DNA of 64,000 nucleotides from Kaistella sp. SH40-3 (GCF_030686865.1 NZ_JAQYUS010000005.1:62001-126000); one strand, 5' to 3'. Shown: positions 17,047 through 26,079, counted from the stretch's first letter. Translations and numbers: made by a program. Notes: a model not told the origin generated them from the sequence alone.

Positions 17047-20000
17047 ATGAAAAAAATTCAAAGTATTCTTATTTCGACCAGAACCATGGCGGTTTTATTA
17101 TTAGTTTATGCTGCTTCAATGGGTTATGCTACTTTTCTGGAAAACGATTACGGAACTCCCACTGCAAAAGCACTGATTTACGACGCCAAATGGTTTGAAT
17201 TGGTAATGCTTTTACTCATTTTTAACTTTATCGGGAATATCTCAAGATACCGACTTTGGCGCCGGGAGAAATGGCCGGTTTTGGTTTTTCACCTTTCATT
17301 TATTTTAATATTTCTTGGTGGTGCAGTCACTCGCTACATAAGTTTTGAAGGGGTTATGCACATCAGAGAAGGGGAGACTTCTAACGAAATCATCACCGAC
17401 AAAAATTTCTTTAAAATTCAAATAGAAGAAAAAGGAGATGTTCTTAATTATGAGGATATTCCTTATTTAATGTCCCCTCTTCACAAAAACTTTAAGGCAA
17501 CTTATCAATTCCACGATAATAAAATTTCTGTAAAAGCGCTTGATTATATCCAACGTAAAAAAGACAGTATCGTACTTAATCCTTCTGGTACAGAGTATCT
17601 TCACTTGGTTTCTACAGGACAATCTGGGCGTGAAAATATCTACATCAAACCAGGCGATTCGAAATTGGTAAACGGAATGTTAGTTTCATTCAACAGAGCG
17701 ATTGACGGAGCAGTGGAATTCAATAATACCAATGGAACTTTGTTAATCAAAACTCCAGTAGAATCTGAATATATGACGATGGCGACCCAAGCAAAAGGGA
17801 TGACGAAAAAAGATGAATATGAGCCTTTAGTTTTAAGAAGTCTTTACACCATCAACGATTTGAAGTTGGTTGTTCCTGAAGGTTTGATGAAAGGAAACTT
17901 GATTGCTTATGAAGGTGACCGTAAGAAAGATGCTAATGTTTCTGATAATTTAAAAGTAGAAGTTCAAGGACCAAAATCAAAACTGATTGTTGATCTTCCA
18001 GTTGAAAAAGGAAATCCAAATGCCTTCAAACAAGTTTCACTTGATGGGATGAATATCATGCTTGGTTTCGGACCGAAAGTTTATAAAACACCATTTTCTT
18101 TAAAATTAGAGAAATTTGTGATGGAAACTTACCCAGGAAGTTCTTCACCAAGTGCTTACGAAAGTCACGTACAAATCATTGAAAAAGGAAAACAAACGCC
18201 TTATAAAATTTATATGAATCACGTATTGAATCACGAAGGTTACCGATTCTTCCAGTCAAGTTTTGATCCGGATCGAAAAGGAACTGTACTTTCTGTGAAC
18301 CACGATTTCTGGGGAACATTGCTAACGTATATTGGATATTTCTTCCTGTTTGGTGGAATGTTTGTAATCTTCTTCTGGAAAGGAACTCATTTTTGGAAAC
18401 TGAATCAAATGTTGAAAAACGTAAGCAAAAAGAAAGCAGCAACGCTTTTATTAATATTACTGACTCTCAATTTTAATGCGCAGTATATCGAAACCCACGG
18501 GAATACCGATGGTTCCGGAGCGCCAGTTCATTCTGCCGATGATGGACATGACCACGGTGCCGCAGATTTATTGAATGAAGACGCAGCGCCTCAAAAGCAA
18601 CAGAAGGTAGGAATGTTAAGATCTCCGAAGCCAATTACCGCTGATGAAATTATCGCAAGAAATAAAATTCCTAAAGAACACGCCGATAAGTTCGGATATT
18701 TGTTAGTTCAAAATTACGAAGGTCGTATTGTTCCGATGAATACTCAGGCTTTAGACGTTCTTAGAAAATTGTATAAACACGATAAATTTAATGGAACAGA
18801 CGGAAAATCAATGACAGCTGAACAATGGTTTTTGTCAATTAATACGGATACTGCAAGTTGGACCATGGTTCCGATAATTAGAGTGGGTTCGAAAGGAGGA
18901 GAAGAGTTAAGAAAAAAAACCAAAGCTATTTATAAAGATCATAAGGCTTTAGGTGATGAATATTATACGTCCCTAATGAGTCTTTTCCCAGCTGATAATA
19001 CGGGTGCTCTTCATTACGTTTTGGAAAAGGACTACCAGGAAGCCTTCCGAAAAAAACCTGCAGATCAGACCAATTATGATAAAGAAGTTATTGCAGTAAA
19101 CGACCGTGTTCAGGCCTTCAATGAATTCTTCAGTGGGCAGTTCATGAGAATTGTTCCCGTGAAAAACGATCCGAATAATACTTGGCATTCGTGGTTAGAT
19201 CAAAATTTCGAACCGGATACTGCTTCACAAGAAGTGATGGGACCATATTTCTCAGAAGTTTTAGCAGCACAAAAATCAGGAGACTGGAGCAAAGCAGATG
19301 CTGAGTTGGTGAAATTAGAACAATACCAAAAAACTTGGGGGAAAAATGTAGTTCCGAATGAAACGAAAGTTAATCTTGAAGTATTTATGAACAAAGCGAA
19401 CATTAACTTTTACTTATTGATGTTCTATTCTGTAATAGGTGGTTTAATCTTGCTTTTAGGTTTCTTCGAGTTATTCAAACCGAATAAGATTTTAAATAAA
19501 ATAATCAAAGGATTAATTCTTGTTGGCTTAATTGGATATTTCGCGCAATTCTTAGGATTGGTAGGAAGATGGTACATTTCAGGTCACGCACCTTGGAGCA
19601 ACGGTTACGAAGCAATTATCTTTATCTCCTGGGTCGGGATTACCGCCGGATTATTATTATACCGAAATTCAAATGCACTAATTCCTGCCGCCGGATTTAT
19701 GGTAGCAGTAATCATGATGGGCTTTGCACACGGTGGTTCAGCGCTTGATCCGCAAATTACACCGCTGGTTCCGGTGCTGAAATCATATTGGTTAATTATC
19801 CACGTTGCCATTATTGTTTCGAGTTACGGTTTCTTCGGTCTTTCCATGGTAATCGCAATTATCACATTGTTCTTCTATATTTTCTCCGACAAAAAAACCT
19901 ATAAAGTTCACCATGATACCACGATTAAAGAATTAACCATCGTTTCAGAAATGTCTTTAACCATTGGATTATATGCCTTAACTGTCGGAACCTTCCTTGG

Positions 20001-20334
20001 TGGAATTTGGGCCAATGAATCTTGGGGAAGATACTGGAGTTGGGATCCAAAAGAAACCTGGGCCTTCATTTCCGTTATGGTTTACGCCTTCGTTTTACAC
20101 ATGAGATTAGTGCCGGGCTTAAGAGGAAGATGGGCCTTCCACGTAGCCTCTTTATTCTCCATCAGCACAATTGTGATGACGTATTTTGGAGTAAATTATT
20201 ACTTAAGCGGATTGCATTCATACGCCGCAGGAGATCCGGTTCCTGTCCCAATTTGGGTGTACATCGGTATTGCATTCATGTTCACCTTAGCCATCGTTTC
20301 GTATTTCAGATTCAAAGCGATTAACAAGAAATAA
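17047..20334 (+). CDS. ccsBA: Fused CcsB-CcsA (System II) cytochrome c synthetase
   Basis: This 1095-aa fusion has an N-terminal CcsB/ResB half with membrane helices in the first 100 residues, a large periplasmic domain, and helix LLTYIGYFFLFGGMFVIFFW. A linker, a second periplasmic region and a C-terminal CcsA half follow. The CcsA half has the heme-binding WWD motif WGRYWSWDPKETWAF near residues 993-1007 and several membrane His. CcsBA exports heme and attaches it to apocytochrome c CxxCH motifs. A His-rich patch DDGHDHGAAD lies in the linker near residue 500. The fused form is normal for Bacteroidota and epsilon-proteobacteria. It is monocistronic with its own terminator. Confidence 0.93.
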   Translation: MKKIQSILISTRTMAVLLLVYAASMGYATFLENDYGTPTAKALIYDAKWFELVMLLLIFNFIGNISRYRLWRREKWPVLVFHLSFILIFLGGAVTRYISFEGVMHIREGETSNEIITDKNFFKIQIEEKGDVLNYEDIPYLMSPLHKNFKATYQFHDNKISVKALDYIQRKKDSIVLNPSGTEYLHLVSTGQSGRENIYIKPGDSKLVNGMLVSFNRAIDGAVEFNNTNGTLLIKTPVESEYMTMATQAKGMTKKDEYEPLVLRSLYTINDLKLVVPEGLMKGNLIAYEGDRKKDANVSDNLKVEVQGPKSKLIVDLPVEKGNPNAFKQVSLDGMNIMLGFGPKVYKTPFSLKLEKFVMETYPGSSSPSAYESHVQIIEKGKQTPYKIYMNHVLNHEGYRFFQSSFDPDRKGTVLSVNHDFWGTLLTYIGYFFLFGGMFVIFFWKGTHFWKLNQMLKNVSKKKAATLLLILLTLNFNAQYIETHGNTDGSGAPVHSADDGHDHGAADLLNEDAAPQKQQKVGMLRSPKPITADEIIARNKIPKEHADKFGYLLVQNYEGRIVPMNTQALDVLRKLYKHDKFNGTDGKSMTAEQWFLSINTDTASWTMVPIIRVGSKGGEELRKKTKAIYKDHKALGDEYYTSLMSLFPADNTGALHYVLEKDYQEAFRKKPADQTNYDKEVIAVNDRVQAFNEFFSGQFMRIVPVKNDPNNTWHSWLDQNFEPDTASQEVMGPYFSEVLAAQKSGDWSKADAELVKLEQYQKTWGKNVVPNETKVNLEVFMNKANINFYLLMFYSVIGGLILLLGFFELFKPNKILNKIIKGLILVGLIGYFAQFLGLVGRWYISGHAPWSNGYEAIIFISWVGITAGLLLYRNSNALIPAAGFMVAVIMMGFAHGGSALDPQITPLVPVLKSYWLIIHVAIIVSSYGFFGLSMVIAIITLFFYIFSDKKTYKVHHDTTIKELTIVSEMSLTIGLYALTVGTFLGGIWANESWGRYWSWDPKETWAFISVMVYAFVLHMRLVPGLRGRWAFHVASLFSISTIVMTYFGVNYYLSGLHSYAAGDPVPVPIWVYIGIAFMFTLAIVSYFRFKAINKK

Positions 20335-20347
20335 ATTAAATAGTAAG

Positions 20348-20377
20348 TCCCGAAATTAATTTTCGGGATTTATTTTT
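20348..20377 (+). terminator. Terminator after ccsBA
   Basis: TCCCGAAA and TTTCGGGA pair around TTAAT, followed by a T-rich tract. Confidence 0.85.
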
Positions 20378-20414
20378 TAGGAGCAAGTAGATTTTCGCTT
20401 CTTAGAAAACCGGT

Positions 20415-20485
20415 CCGGCTGTCCACTATATCTTTTAATTTTTTCTGTCGAAAAAAATAAAAAGGATGCCGTTTCCATCCGGGCT
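20415..20485 (+). repeat. ~70-bp dispersed dyad repeat, copy 1
   Basis: It begins CCGGCTGTCCACTATATCTT and ends GTTTCCATCCGGGCT. Inner arms ATCTTTT and AAAAGGAT form a hairpin. It aligns end to end with 26919-26988, sharing the CCxxCTxTCCACT start, the ATCTTTT/AAAAAGGAT arms and the CCGGGCT end. Both copies lie between a stop codon and the next start in the same orientation. I see no coding capacity. Confidence 0.65.
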
Positions 20486-20531
20486 ATAATCAAGATTGTT
20501 TTTTTCTTTTATAAGTCTTCTAAATATTCAG

Positions 20532-20539
20532 TAAATTTG
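20532..20539 (+). promoter_or_regulatory. -7 element TAAATTTG for rnz
   Basis: Matches TAnnTTTG. It overlaps a TTG codon at 20537 that is in frame with rnz, so translation must start downstream; the TTG at 20573 fits. Confidence 0.6.
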
Positions 20540-20572
20540 TTTGAATTTAAAAACACCAAACATTCTAAACTT

Positions 20573-21490
20573 TTGAGCGCACACCTAACTATTCTCGGCT
20601 TCAACTCAGCAATTCCCACCGTGAATTCGTCTCCCACAGCACAATTCCTGGAAATGGATGAGCGTTGTTTTCTCATTGATTGTGGTGAAGGAACGCAAGT
20701 GCAGTTGAGAAAAGCAAAAGCACGATTTTCCAAAATCAATCATATATTTATTTCGCATTTACATGGCGACCACTGTTTCGGATTACCGGGATTAATCGCA
20801 TCTTTCCGATTATTAGGAAGAGACACGCCTTTGCATGTTTACGGCCCGAAAGGAATCAAGGAATTACTCGAAACAATTTTCAAACTGACAGAAACGCACA
20901 AAGGTTTCGAAGTCATTTACCATGAACTGCAAAGTAAGAAATCAGAAAAAATTTACGAAGATCACAAATTAGAAGTTTTCACGATTCCTTTGGATCACCG
21001 TATTTACTGCAATGGTTACCTGTTCAAAGAAAAACCAAAAGAGAGACATCTCAATATGCAGGAAGTTTCGAAATATCCCGAAATAGAAACCTGCGATTAT
21101 CAAAATATAAAAAACGGAAAAGATTTCGTTTTAAGTGATGGCTACGTTTTGAAAAATGAAGTGTTAACAACTGATCCTAACCGGTCAGTTTCTTATGCTT
21201 TTTGCAGCGACACGCGTTATTCAGAAAGTATTTTACCCATCATCAATGAAGTAGATTTGCTTTACCACGAAGCCACTTTCTTACACGATCTAAAAGAAAT
21301 GGCAGATTACACTGGACATACCACCGCTTTAGAAGCCGCCAGAATTGCGAGAAAAGCCAACGTCGGAAAATTGATTGTCGGCCATTTCTCCAACCGCTAC
21401 CATGATTTAAATGTATTTCTGGATGAAGCTCGCCAGGTTTTTCCAAATACGGATTTACCAAAAGCGTTAGTTCCAGTTGAGATTGGTTGA
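20573..21490 (+). CDS. rnz: Ribonuclease Z (tRNA 3'-endonuclease)
   Basis: This 305-aa metallo-beta-lactamase-fold protein has zinc-binding SHLHGDHCFGLPGL and later SDTRYSE, HEATFLHD and GHTTALEAARIA motifs typical of RNase Z. It removes tRNA 3' trailers. The family N-terminus xSxxLTILGFNSAIPTxNS is met by a TTG start at 20573 (then SAHLTILGFNS). A 5' in-frame TTG at 20537 overlaps the promoter and encodes an unrelated extension, so it is rejected. Length then equals the usual about 305 aa. Confidence 0.93.
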   Translation: MSAHLTILGFNSAIPTVNSSPTAQFLEMDERCFLIDCGEGTQVQLRKAKARFSKINHIFISHLHGDHCFGLPGLIASFRLLGRDTPLHVYGPKGIKELLETIFKLTETHKGFEVIYHELQSKKSEKIYEDHKLEVFTIPLDHRIYCNGYLFKEKPKERHLNMQEVSKYPEIETCDYQNIKNGKDFVLSDGYVLKNEVLTTDPNRSVSYAFCSDTRYSESILPIINEVDLLYHEATFLHDLKEMADYTGHTTALEAARIARKANVGKLIVGHFSNRYHDLNVFLDEARQVFPNTDLPKALVPVEIG

Positions 21491-21595
21491 GAGTTTTAAT
21501 TAAGGAATTTACTTAGAAAGTGTTTTTTTTAATTCTTGATTTTTGCGTTGAATTCTAAGAAGAAATTGAAAACACTATATTTAAATCAAATTAAT

Positions 21596-21603
21596 TAAAT
21601 TTG
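21596..21603 (+). promoter_or_regulatory. -7 element TAAATTTG for the toxin-antitoxin pair
   Basis: Exact TAnnTTTG match ending 5 nt before the antitoxin ATG at 21609. Confidence 0.5.
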
Positions 21604-21608
21604 TAATT

Positions 21609-21842
21609 ATGAGTACAGCAGAATTAAAATTAGACTTAATTAGTCAAATTGCGGGTATAACTGATAAAGTTAAACTTAAAGAATTGATGCAATTACTTAA
21701 ATTTCAAACCGAAGAATCTACTTACATCACCTCAGAAGAAGATAAAAACGCAATTTCGGAAGCGCGTAAAGAAATCGCTCAAGGAAAAGTCTTCACCAAC
21801 GAAGAGGTGCAAAAAGAGATTAAGGAATGGTTAGAACAATAA
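21609..21842 (+). CDS. Putative type II antitoxin
   Basis: This 77-aa protein is mostly helical: STAELKLDLISQIAGITDKVKLKELMQLL, then a charged C-terminal part EARKEIAQGKVFTNEEVQKEIKEWLEQ. The ending resembles the toxin-wrapping tail of antitoxins paired with ParE/RelE toxins. Its 3' end overlaps the toxin gene by 16 bp, the usual arrangement of such operons. The N-terminal part should dimerise and may bind the operator; no clear ribbon-helix-helix signature is visible. Identification rests largely on the partner. Confidence 0.75.
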   Translation: MSTAELKLDLISQIAGITDKVKLKELMQLLKFQTEESTYITSEEDKNAISEARKEIAQGKVFTNEEVQKEIKEWLEQ

Positions 21843-22123
21843 TTTGGACTGAAAAAGCCAAGAAAGAATTATTTGAAATTCTTAAATATTGGAATAATCG
21901 TAATAAATCAAAATCATTCAGTTTAAGATTGAACAATTTAGTTGAAGAACAATTGAGTTTAATTACTGAATTTCCCAAAATCGCGAGGGCAACCGATATT
22001 CCAAATGTTAATGTGAAGGTTGTTCACAAATACTTACTTTATTATGAAATTGTCGACGACGTATTGTACGTTTTAACATTTCGAAACGGTAGCAAAAATC
22101 CTAAAACATTAAAGATTAGATAA
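21827..22123 (+). CDS. RelE/ParE-family toxin
   Basis: This 98-aa basic protein has the RelE/ParE fold pattern: IIWTEKAKKELFEILKYWNNRN (helix hairpin), SLITEFPKIARATDIPNVNVKVVHKYLLYYEIVDDVLYVLTFRNGSKNP (beta sheet). Toxins of this superfamily cut mRNA on the ribosome (RelE) or poison gyrase (ParE). The YYEI...LYVLTFRN ending is closest to the ParE-like plasmid-stabilisation group, and the target cannot be decided. The ATG overlaps the antitoxin frame by 16 bp. Confidence 0.85.
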   Translation: MVRTIIWTEKAKKELFEILKYWNNRNKSKSFSLRLNNLVEEQLSLITEFPKIARATDIPNVNVKVVHKYLLYYEIVDDVLYVLTFRNGSKNPKTLKIR

Positions 22124-22171
22124 GATTTTATTTTCGAATCATTTAAAAAGCCCATTCACTCAATCCAACCG

Positions 22172-22939
22172 ATGACCTTTCAAGAACTAAAAGATTTCCT
22201 CGACGAAAAAGCCGATCTATACAATCACATCGACTTTATCGAAAATGATCCCATTCAGATCCCACACCGTTTTTCTTTAAAACAGGATATTGAGATCGCT
22301 GGATTTTTAACCGCGACAATTTCTTGGGGAACCCGAAAATCAATCATCAGTGATGCAGAGAAAATCCTTTCTTGGATGGGGATTTCACCGTATGATTTCG
22401 TCTTAAATTTTAAAGAAACCGACATGGATTTCTTTAATCACAATTCCGTGCACCGAACTTTTAATAAAGAAGATTTAAATGAGTTCGTCCGAAACTTAAA
22501 CCGACTTTACAAAGAAAATGACTCTTTGGAAAATCTCTTTTTAGTAAAAAAAGATGAAACCAATTTTTACCACAGTCTCCATCGCTTCAGAACAGAATTC
22601 TTTAGAGAAAACGAAATTCACCGAAGTACAAAACACGTAAGTTCTACTTATAAAAACTCCTCTGCAAAACGCTTAATCATGTTTCTCCGCTGGATGGTTC
22701 GCCAGGATCGAAAAGGAGTAGATTTCGGAATTTGGAAAAATATCGATCAGAAAAACTTATCAATTCCTTTGGATGTTCACACGGGAAATATTTCCCGCAA
22801 ACTCAATCTCATCCAAAGAAAACAAAACGACTGGAAAACCGTCGAAGAAATGGATCTGGTTTTAAGAAAGTTTGATGATCAAGATCCTGCGAAATACGAT
22901 TTTGCACTTTTTGGTTTAGGAATTGCTAAAGAGATTTAG
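22172..22939 (+). CDS. TIGR02757 / DUF2400 family protein
   Basis: This 255-aa protein begins MTFQELKDFLDEKADLYN and contains DPIQIPHRF, TATISWGTRKSII, and a C-terminal LIMFLRWMVRQDRKGVDFGIW ... PLDVHTGNISRKLNL. The last part recalls the helix-hairpin-helix/GPD region of DNA glycosylase folds, so members may act on DNA; this is inference only. Conserved in Bacteroidota and of unknown function. About 48 bp after the toxin gene. Confidence 0.85.
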   Translation: MTFQELKDFLDEKADLYNHIDFIENDPIQIPHRFSLKQDIEIAGFLTATISWGTRKSIISDAEKILSWMGISPYDFVLNFKETDMDFFNHNSVHRTFNKEDLNEFVRNLNRLYKENDSLENLFLVKKDETNFYHSLHRFRTEFFRENEIHRSTKHVSSTYKNSSAKRLIMFLRWMVRQDRKGVDFGIWKNIDQKNLSIPLDVHTGNISRKLNLIQRKQNDWKTVEEMDLVLRKFDDQDPAKYDFALFGLGIAKEI

Positions 22940-23138
22940 GACTTTAAAACCAAAAAGTAACAGAAGTAAAGTTCACTAAAGTCATTGCTTTTGTAAGTAA
23001 AGAAAACAAAGTTTTTGAAAATCTCTAGATTTTCTATTTTGTGAACTTTTAATTTTAAGTAATTTGCACTCCATAAATTTTTGTGACTTTTGTGGTTTAA
23101 AAAGTGAGGTGCTTATTTAATAATTTGACGTAAAAAAT

Positions 23139-23690
23139 ATGAAAGACAGAGAAGAAAAAACCAAAGAAAAGATCGAACTTCTGGTTCGTATAACCGATGG
23201 CGTAATGTGGTGGATTGGTTCTATTCCGTCTTTGATTGTACATTCAATTATTTTCATAACTGCTTTTTTACTACCGATTTTCGGATTTGTCGAATTTGAC
23301 AAAATGCTTTTGGTCTTAACAACGGTACTTTCTTTAGAAGCAATTTATCTCGCCATTTTCATTCAGATGTCAGTAAACAGAAGTCAGGAACATATCGAAG
23401 ATTTGAAAGACGACGTAAACGAAATCCAGGAAGATATTGAAGATATCCAGGAAGATATTGAAGAGATTAGTGAAGATATTGATGATATCCAGGAAGACAT
23501 CGAAGATATTGCCGAAGAAGAAGATGACGAGGATCACAATGAACGTGCAAAAAACGTAATGTTAAAAAGCAATGTTTCATCGAACAAGAACGATATCAAA
23601 GCAATGAGAGAAGTAATTGCCAATCTTCAAAAACGTTTGGAAGATTTAAAAAGTGAAGAAGAAAAATCTAATCTTCCGCCAGAAAAATAA
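23139..23690 (+). CDS. Membrane protein with two helices and acidic heptad-repeat coiled coil
   Basis: This 183-aa protein has a basic N-terminus, then two membrane helices (about 25-49 and 54-78, the second ending EAIYLAIFIQMSVNRS). A strikingly regular coiled coil at about 83-133 consists of heptads like IQEDIED and ISEDIDD, then EEEDDEDHNE and another helix (KAMREVIANLQKRLEDLK). The helical hairpin ending in QxxxNR resembles DUF1003 and low-affinity-iron-permease-like families, but I cannot assign it firmly. The cytoplasmic acidic rod probably mediates oligomerisation. The DNA of the coil is a degenerate 21-nt tandem repeat. Confidence 0.7.
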   Translation: MKDREEKTKEKIELLVRITDGVMWWIGSIPSLIVHSIIFITAFLLPIFGFVEFDKMLLVLTTVLSLEAIYLAIFIQMSVNRSQEHIEDLKDDVNEIQEDIEDIQEDIEEISEDIDDIQEDIEDIAEEEDDEDHNERAKNVMLKSNVSSNKNDIKAMREVIANLQKRLEDLKSEEEKSNLPPEK

Positions 23691-23719
23691 GTTTCAATAG
23701 ACCTTCAGATTTTTCCTAA

Positions 23720-23752
23720 AACCTTGTCAAGGTTCTGAACCTTTACAAGGTT
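23720..23752. repeat. Tandem pair of 15-bp palindromes
   Basis: AACCTTGTCAAGGTT, then CTG, then AACCTTTACAAGGTT. Together with 34418-34432 and 10335-10347 they form a small family of dispersed palindromes. They lie in the convergent gap between the coiled-coil membrane gene and rsmA. Confidence 0.7.
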
Positions 23753-23840
23753 AAACGCTACCTTTTTAGCATTTTTGAAGAGCACTTAAGTGACAAGACT
23801 TTTGTGACTTTGTGATAAAAAAATCAAGTTTATATTTTAA

Positions 23841-23875
23841 AAAAAAACCATTTCAAATCTGAAATGGTTTTTTTT
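23841..23875. terminator. Bidirectional terminator between convergent genes
   Basis: AAACCATTTCA and TGAAATGGTTT pair around AATC, with A/T runs on both sides, so it can stop both the plus-strand gene and rsmA. Confidence 0.88.
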
Positions 23876-23879
23876 ATTT

Positions 23880-24650
23880 TTAAGAATGCTCTTTCCAGAG
23901 TTTGCTAAAAGCAATAAAATCTTCTACCGATAATTCCTCCGCCCGTTTATCCATAAATTCATGCGTTTTCAACGCTTCCGGAATATCCAGCGCTTTCCAG
24001 GAATTTGATAATTTCTTTCTTCTTTGCCCGAAGCCCGCTTTTACAATTCGCTTAAACAAAACTTCATTTCCGGCTAAACCTTCTTTTGGATTTCTTGTCA
24101 ATCGAATAACGCCCGACTTTACTTTAGGAGGTGGATTAAAGACGTTTTCATGCACCGTAAACAAATACTTCACATCGTACAACGCCTGAACCAGAACCGA
24201 CAGAATTCCGTAGTCTTTCGTTCTCGGGACAGCAGCCGTTCTTTCAGCAACTTCTTTCTGAAACATTCCAACCATTTCTGGAACATGATCGTAATAATCA
24301 ATAATTTTAAATAAAATCTGCGATGAAATATTATACGGGAAATTCCCAATAATTGAGACTTGACCTTCAAAGGTTTCTGCAAGATTTAATTTTAGAAAAT
24401 CGCCGATAAAGTGTTTTTCTTCTAATTTCGGATAATGGCTTTTTAAATATTCGATGGATTCAGTATCAATTTCTGCCACGAAAATTTCAGCATCTTTTTC
24501 CAAAAGATATTTGGTAAGTACGCCCATTCCGGGACCAACTTCCAAGACCTGATTACTATTTCCGTAACTCAGTCCATCCACAATATTTTTGGCAATATTT
24601 TCATCCGTTAGAAAATGTTGACCGAGGTGTTTTTTGGCTCTTACGCTCAT
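23880..24650 (-). CDS. rsmA: 16S rRNA dimethyladenosine transferase
   Basis: This 256-aa protein (KsgA) begins MSVRAKKHLGQHFLTDENIAKNIV and carries SAM motif I VLEVGPGMGVLT, AEIDTESIEYL, GDFLKLNL, the catalytic NFPYNISS and NPPPKVKSGVIRL. It dimethylates two adjacent adenines near the 3' end of 16S rRNA during 30S maturation. Loss causes kasugamycin resistance in other bacteria. The C-terminal domain is present (GFGQRRKKLSNSW). Monocistronic, divergent from ftsX. Confidence 0.96.
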   Translation of the reverse strand: MSVRAKKHLGQHFLTDENIAKNIVDGLSYGNSNQVLEVGPGMGVLTKYLLEKDAEIFVAEIDTESIEYLKSHYPKLEEKHFIGDFLKLNLAETFEGQVSIIGNFPYNISSQILFKIIDYYDHVPEMVGMFQKEVAERTAAVPRTKDYGILSVLVQALYDVKYLFTVHENVFNPPPKVKSGVIRLTRNPKEGLAGNEVLFKRIVKAGFGQRRKKLSNSWKALDIPEALKTHEFMDKRAEELSVEDFIAFSKLWKEHS

Positions 24651-24805
24651 TCAGAAATTTAATTTTTAAAATTAAAAATGAAGGTCATAATCCCAGTTTT
24701 CTAGGTTACACCTTATTTCTTTTAAGTTTTTTTTAACAGCGATTTTCCGCGTTTGTCCGCAAATTACGGAAGTTTTTTTCTATTTTAGCAGAAATTTTTT
24801 ATTTA

Positions 24806-25705
24806 ATGGCTAAGACAGTTGAGGATTTTAACAAAAGACGACTTCGCTCCAGCAATATTACCGTAGTAATAAGTATTGCATTGGTGTTATTTTTATTAGG
24901 GTTAATGGGACTTATCCTTATTAATGCTCAAAAATATTCAGATTATATCAAGGAGCAATTGGTGGTGAATGCGTATTTTGATGAAAATTATGATGCAAAA
25001 GATTCGGTGAAAATCGCGAAAATGGAAGCAGAGACCTTTAAGAAAATTCAGGTTTTGGCTCCCGTAAAAAAAGCGACTTATATTTCCCGGGAAATGGCTG
25101 CAGAAGAAGCAAAGAAAAGTATGGGCATTGAAAGCAGCGCGCTTTTCGACGAAAATATTTTCCCTTCGTCTATTGAAGTTGCCTTGAAACCCGAATTCGT
25201 AGATCCGGCAAAAATCGATGAAGCGATTAAGCAGATTAAATCGACACCCGGAATCATTGATGTGAAAAACAACAGTACTTTGATGGTTGAAGTTTATAAC
25301 AACCTGAACAATATCTTGAAATGGATTTTAGGATTTTCAATCTTGTTTTTAATCTTAGCAATTGTCTTGATTAACAACTCAATTCGTTTAAAAATATTCT
25401 CTAAAAGATTTATTATCAAAACCATGCAGTTGGTTGGTGCCAAGCGCCGTTTCATCTTAAAGCCTTTTATTAAAGAAGCAATTATTCTTGGCGTAATCGG
25501 TGCTTTAATTGGTTTAGGCGTTTTATTTGGTGCCTGGTATTACTTCGTTACTCAAATCGGAACTCCGTTTGCGCAGGACAATAATCAATTGATTATTTTA
25601 GTTGTGGCTATTTTCTTATTGGGTGTTTTTATCACCGTATTCTCGACGATTTTCGCAACATGGCGTTTCCTAAGATCGAATGTTGATGATCTTTATTATT
25701 CTTAA
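24806..25705 (+). CDS. ftsX: Cell-division protein FtsX
   Basis: This 299-aa protein has four membrane helices in the FtsX order. One lies after the cytosolic N-terminus (NITVVISIALVLFLLGLMGLI). An extracytoplasmic domain of about 120 residues follows (NAYFDENYDAKDSVK ... TPGIIDVKNNSTL). Three C-terminal helices close it, with the conserved cytosolic stretch RLKIFSKRFIIKTMQLVGAKRRFI. With FtsE it forms an ABC-type complex that activates cell-wall hydrolases at the septum. ftsE is not adjacent. A -7-like TATTTTAG lies at 24781-24788. The next gene starts 2 bp after its stop. Confidence 0.93.
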   Translation: MAKTVEDFNKRRLRSSNITVVISIALVLFLLGLMGLILINAQKYSDYIKEQLVVNAYFDENYDAKDSVKIAKMEAETFKKIQVLAPVKKATYISREMAAEEAKKSMGIESSALFDENIFPSSIEVALKPEFVDPAKIDEAIKQIKSTPGIIDVKNNSTLMVEVYNNLNNILKWILGFSILFLILAIVLINNSIRLKIFSKRFIIKTMQLVGAKRRFILKPFIKEAIILGVIGALIGLGVLFGAWYYFVTQIGTPFAQDNNQLIILVVAIFLLGVFITVFSTIFATWRFLRSNVDDLYYS

Positions 25706-25707
25706 AA

Positions 25708-26010
25708 ATGAGCAAAAAAAATAAACAGTTCTCTGCTGATACGATTGGTAAATCGGTAGAAGTTTCAGAAAATAATCCTTTCTATTTCGGCAAAGAAAAT
25801 TACAAATTGATGCTGATCGGTTTAGCCTTAATTGTAGTTGGATTTCTATTAATGATGGGCCCTGATGCCAACACCGTTGATGGAAAATACGATCCGAATG
25901 TTTGGAACGAAGATATTTTCTCGATCCGCCGAATTCGTATTGCCCCAATGTTGGTAATTGCAGGTTTTGCCGTTGAAGTGTACGCTATTCTGAAAAGAAA
26001 GAAAAAATAA
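25708..26010 (+). CDS. DUF3098 small membrane protein
   Basis: This 100-aa protein has two hydrophobic helices: LMLIGLALIVVGFLLMMG (about 34-51) and IAPMLVIAGFAVEVYAIL (about 78-95). Between them lies the conserved DxxxFSIRRIRIAP stretch. The ENNPFYFGKENYK lead-in is typical of DUF3098 proteins of Bacteroidota, which regularly follow ftsX. The function is unknown; conserved linkage suggests an accessory role in division or envelope. It starts 2 bp after the ftsX stop. Confidence 0.85.
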   Translation: MSKKNKQFSADTIGKSVEVSENNPFYFGKENYKLMLIGLALIVVGFLLMMGPDANTVDGKYDPNVWNEDIFSIRRIRIAPMLVIAGFAVEVYAILKRKKK

Positions 26011-26029
26011 TTATTTTTTACAATACATC

Positions 26030-26066
26030 ACTTTGTCATCGTTTATCTTTGACAAAGTTTTTTTTT
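26030..26066 (+). terminator. Terminator after the ftsX-DUF3098 unit, overlapping a -7 element
   Basis: ACTTTGTC and GACAAAGT pair around a 13-nt loop and nine T follow. The loop contains TATCTTTG (26044-26051), a match to the -7 consensus that would fit the uppP start at 26080, so terminator and uppP promoter appear superimposed. Confidence 0.7.
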
Positions 26067-26079
26067 AATATCAATTTAC

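Noticed and set aside
20537-20572. Upstream TTG start for rnz
   Set aside because: It overlaps the TAAATTTG promoter element and adds residues absent from RNase Z; the TTG at 20573 restores normal length.
23390-23520. Possible CRISPR-like or non-coding tandem repeat
   Set aside because: The period is 21 nt in frame and encodes coiled-coil heptads, with no spacers.
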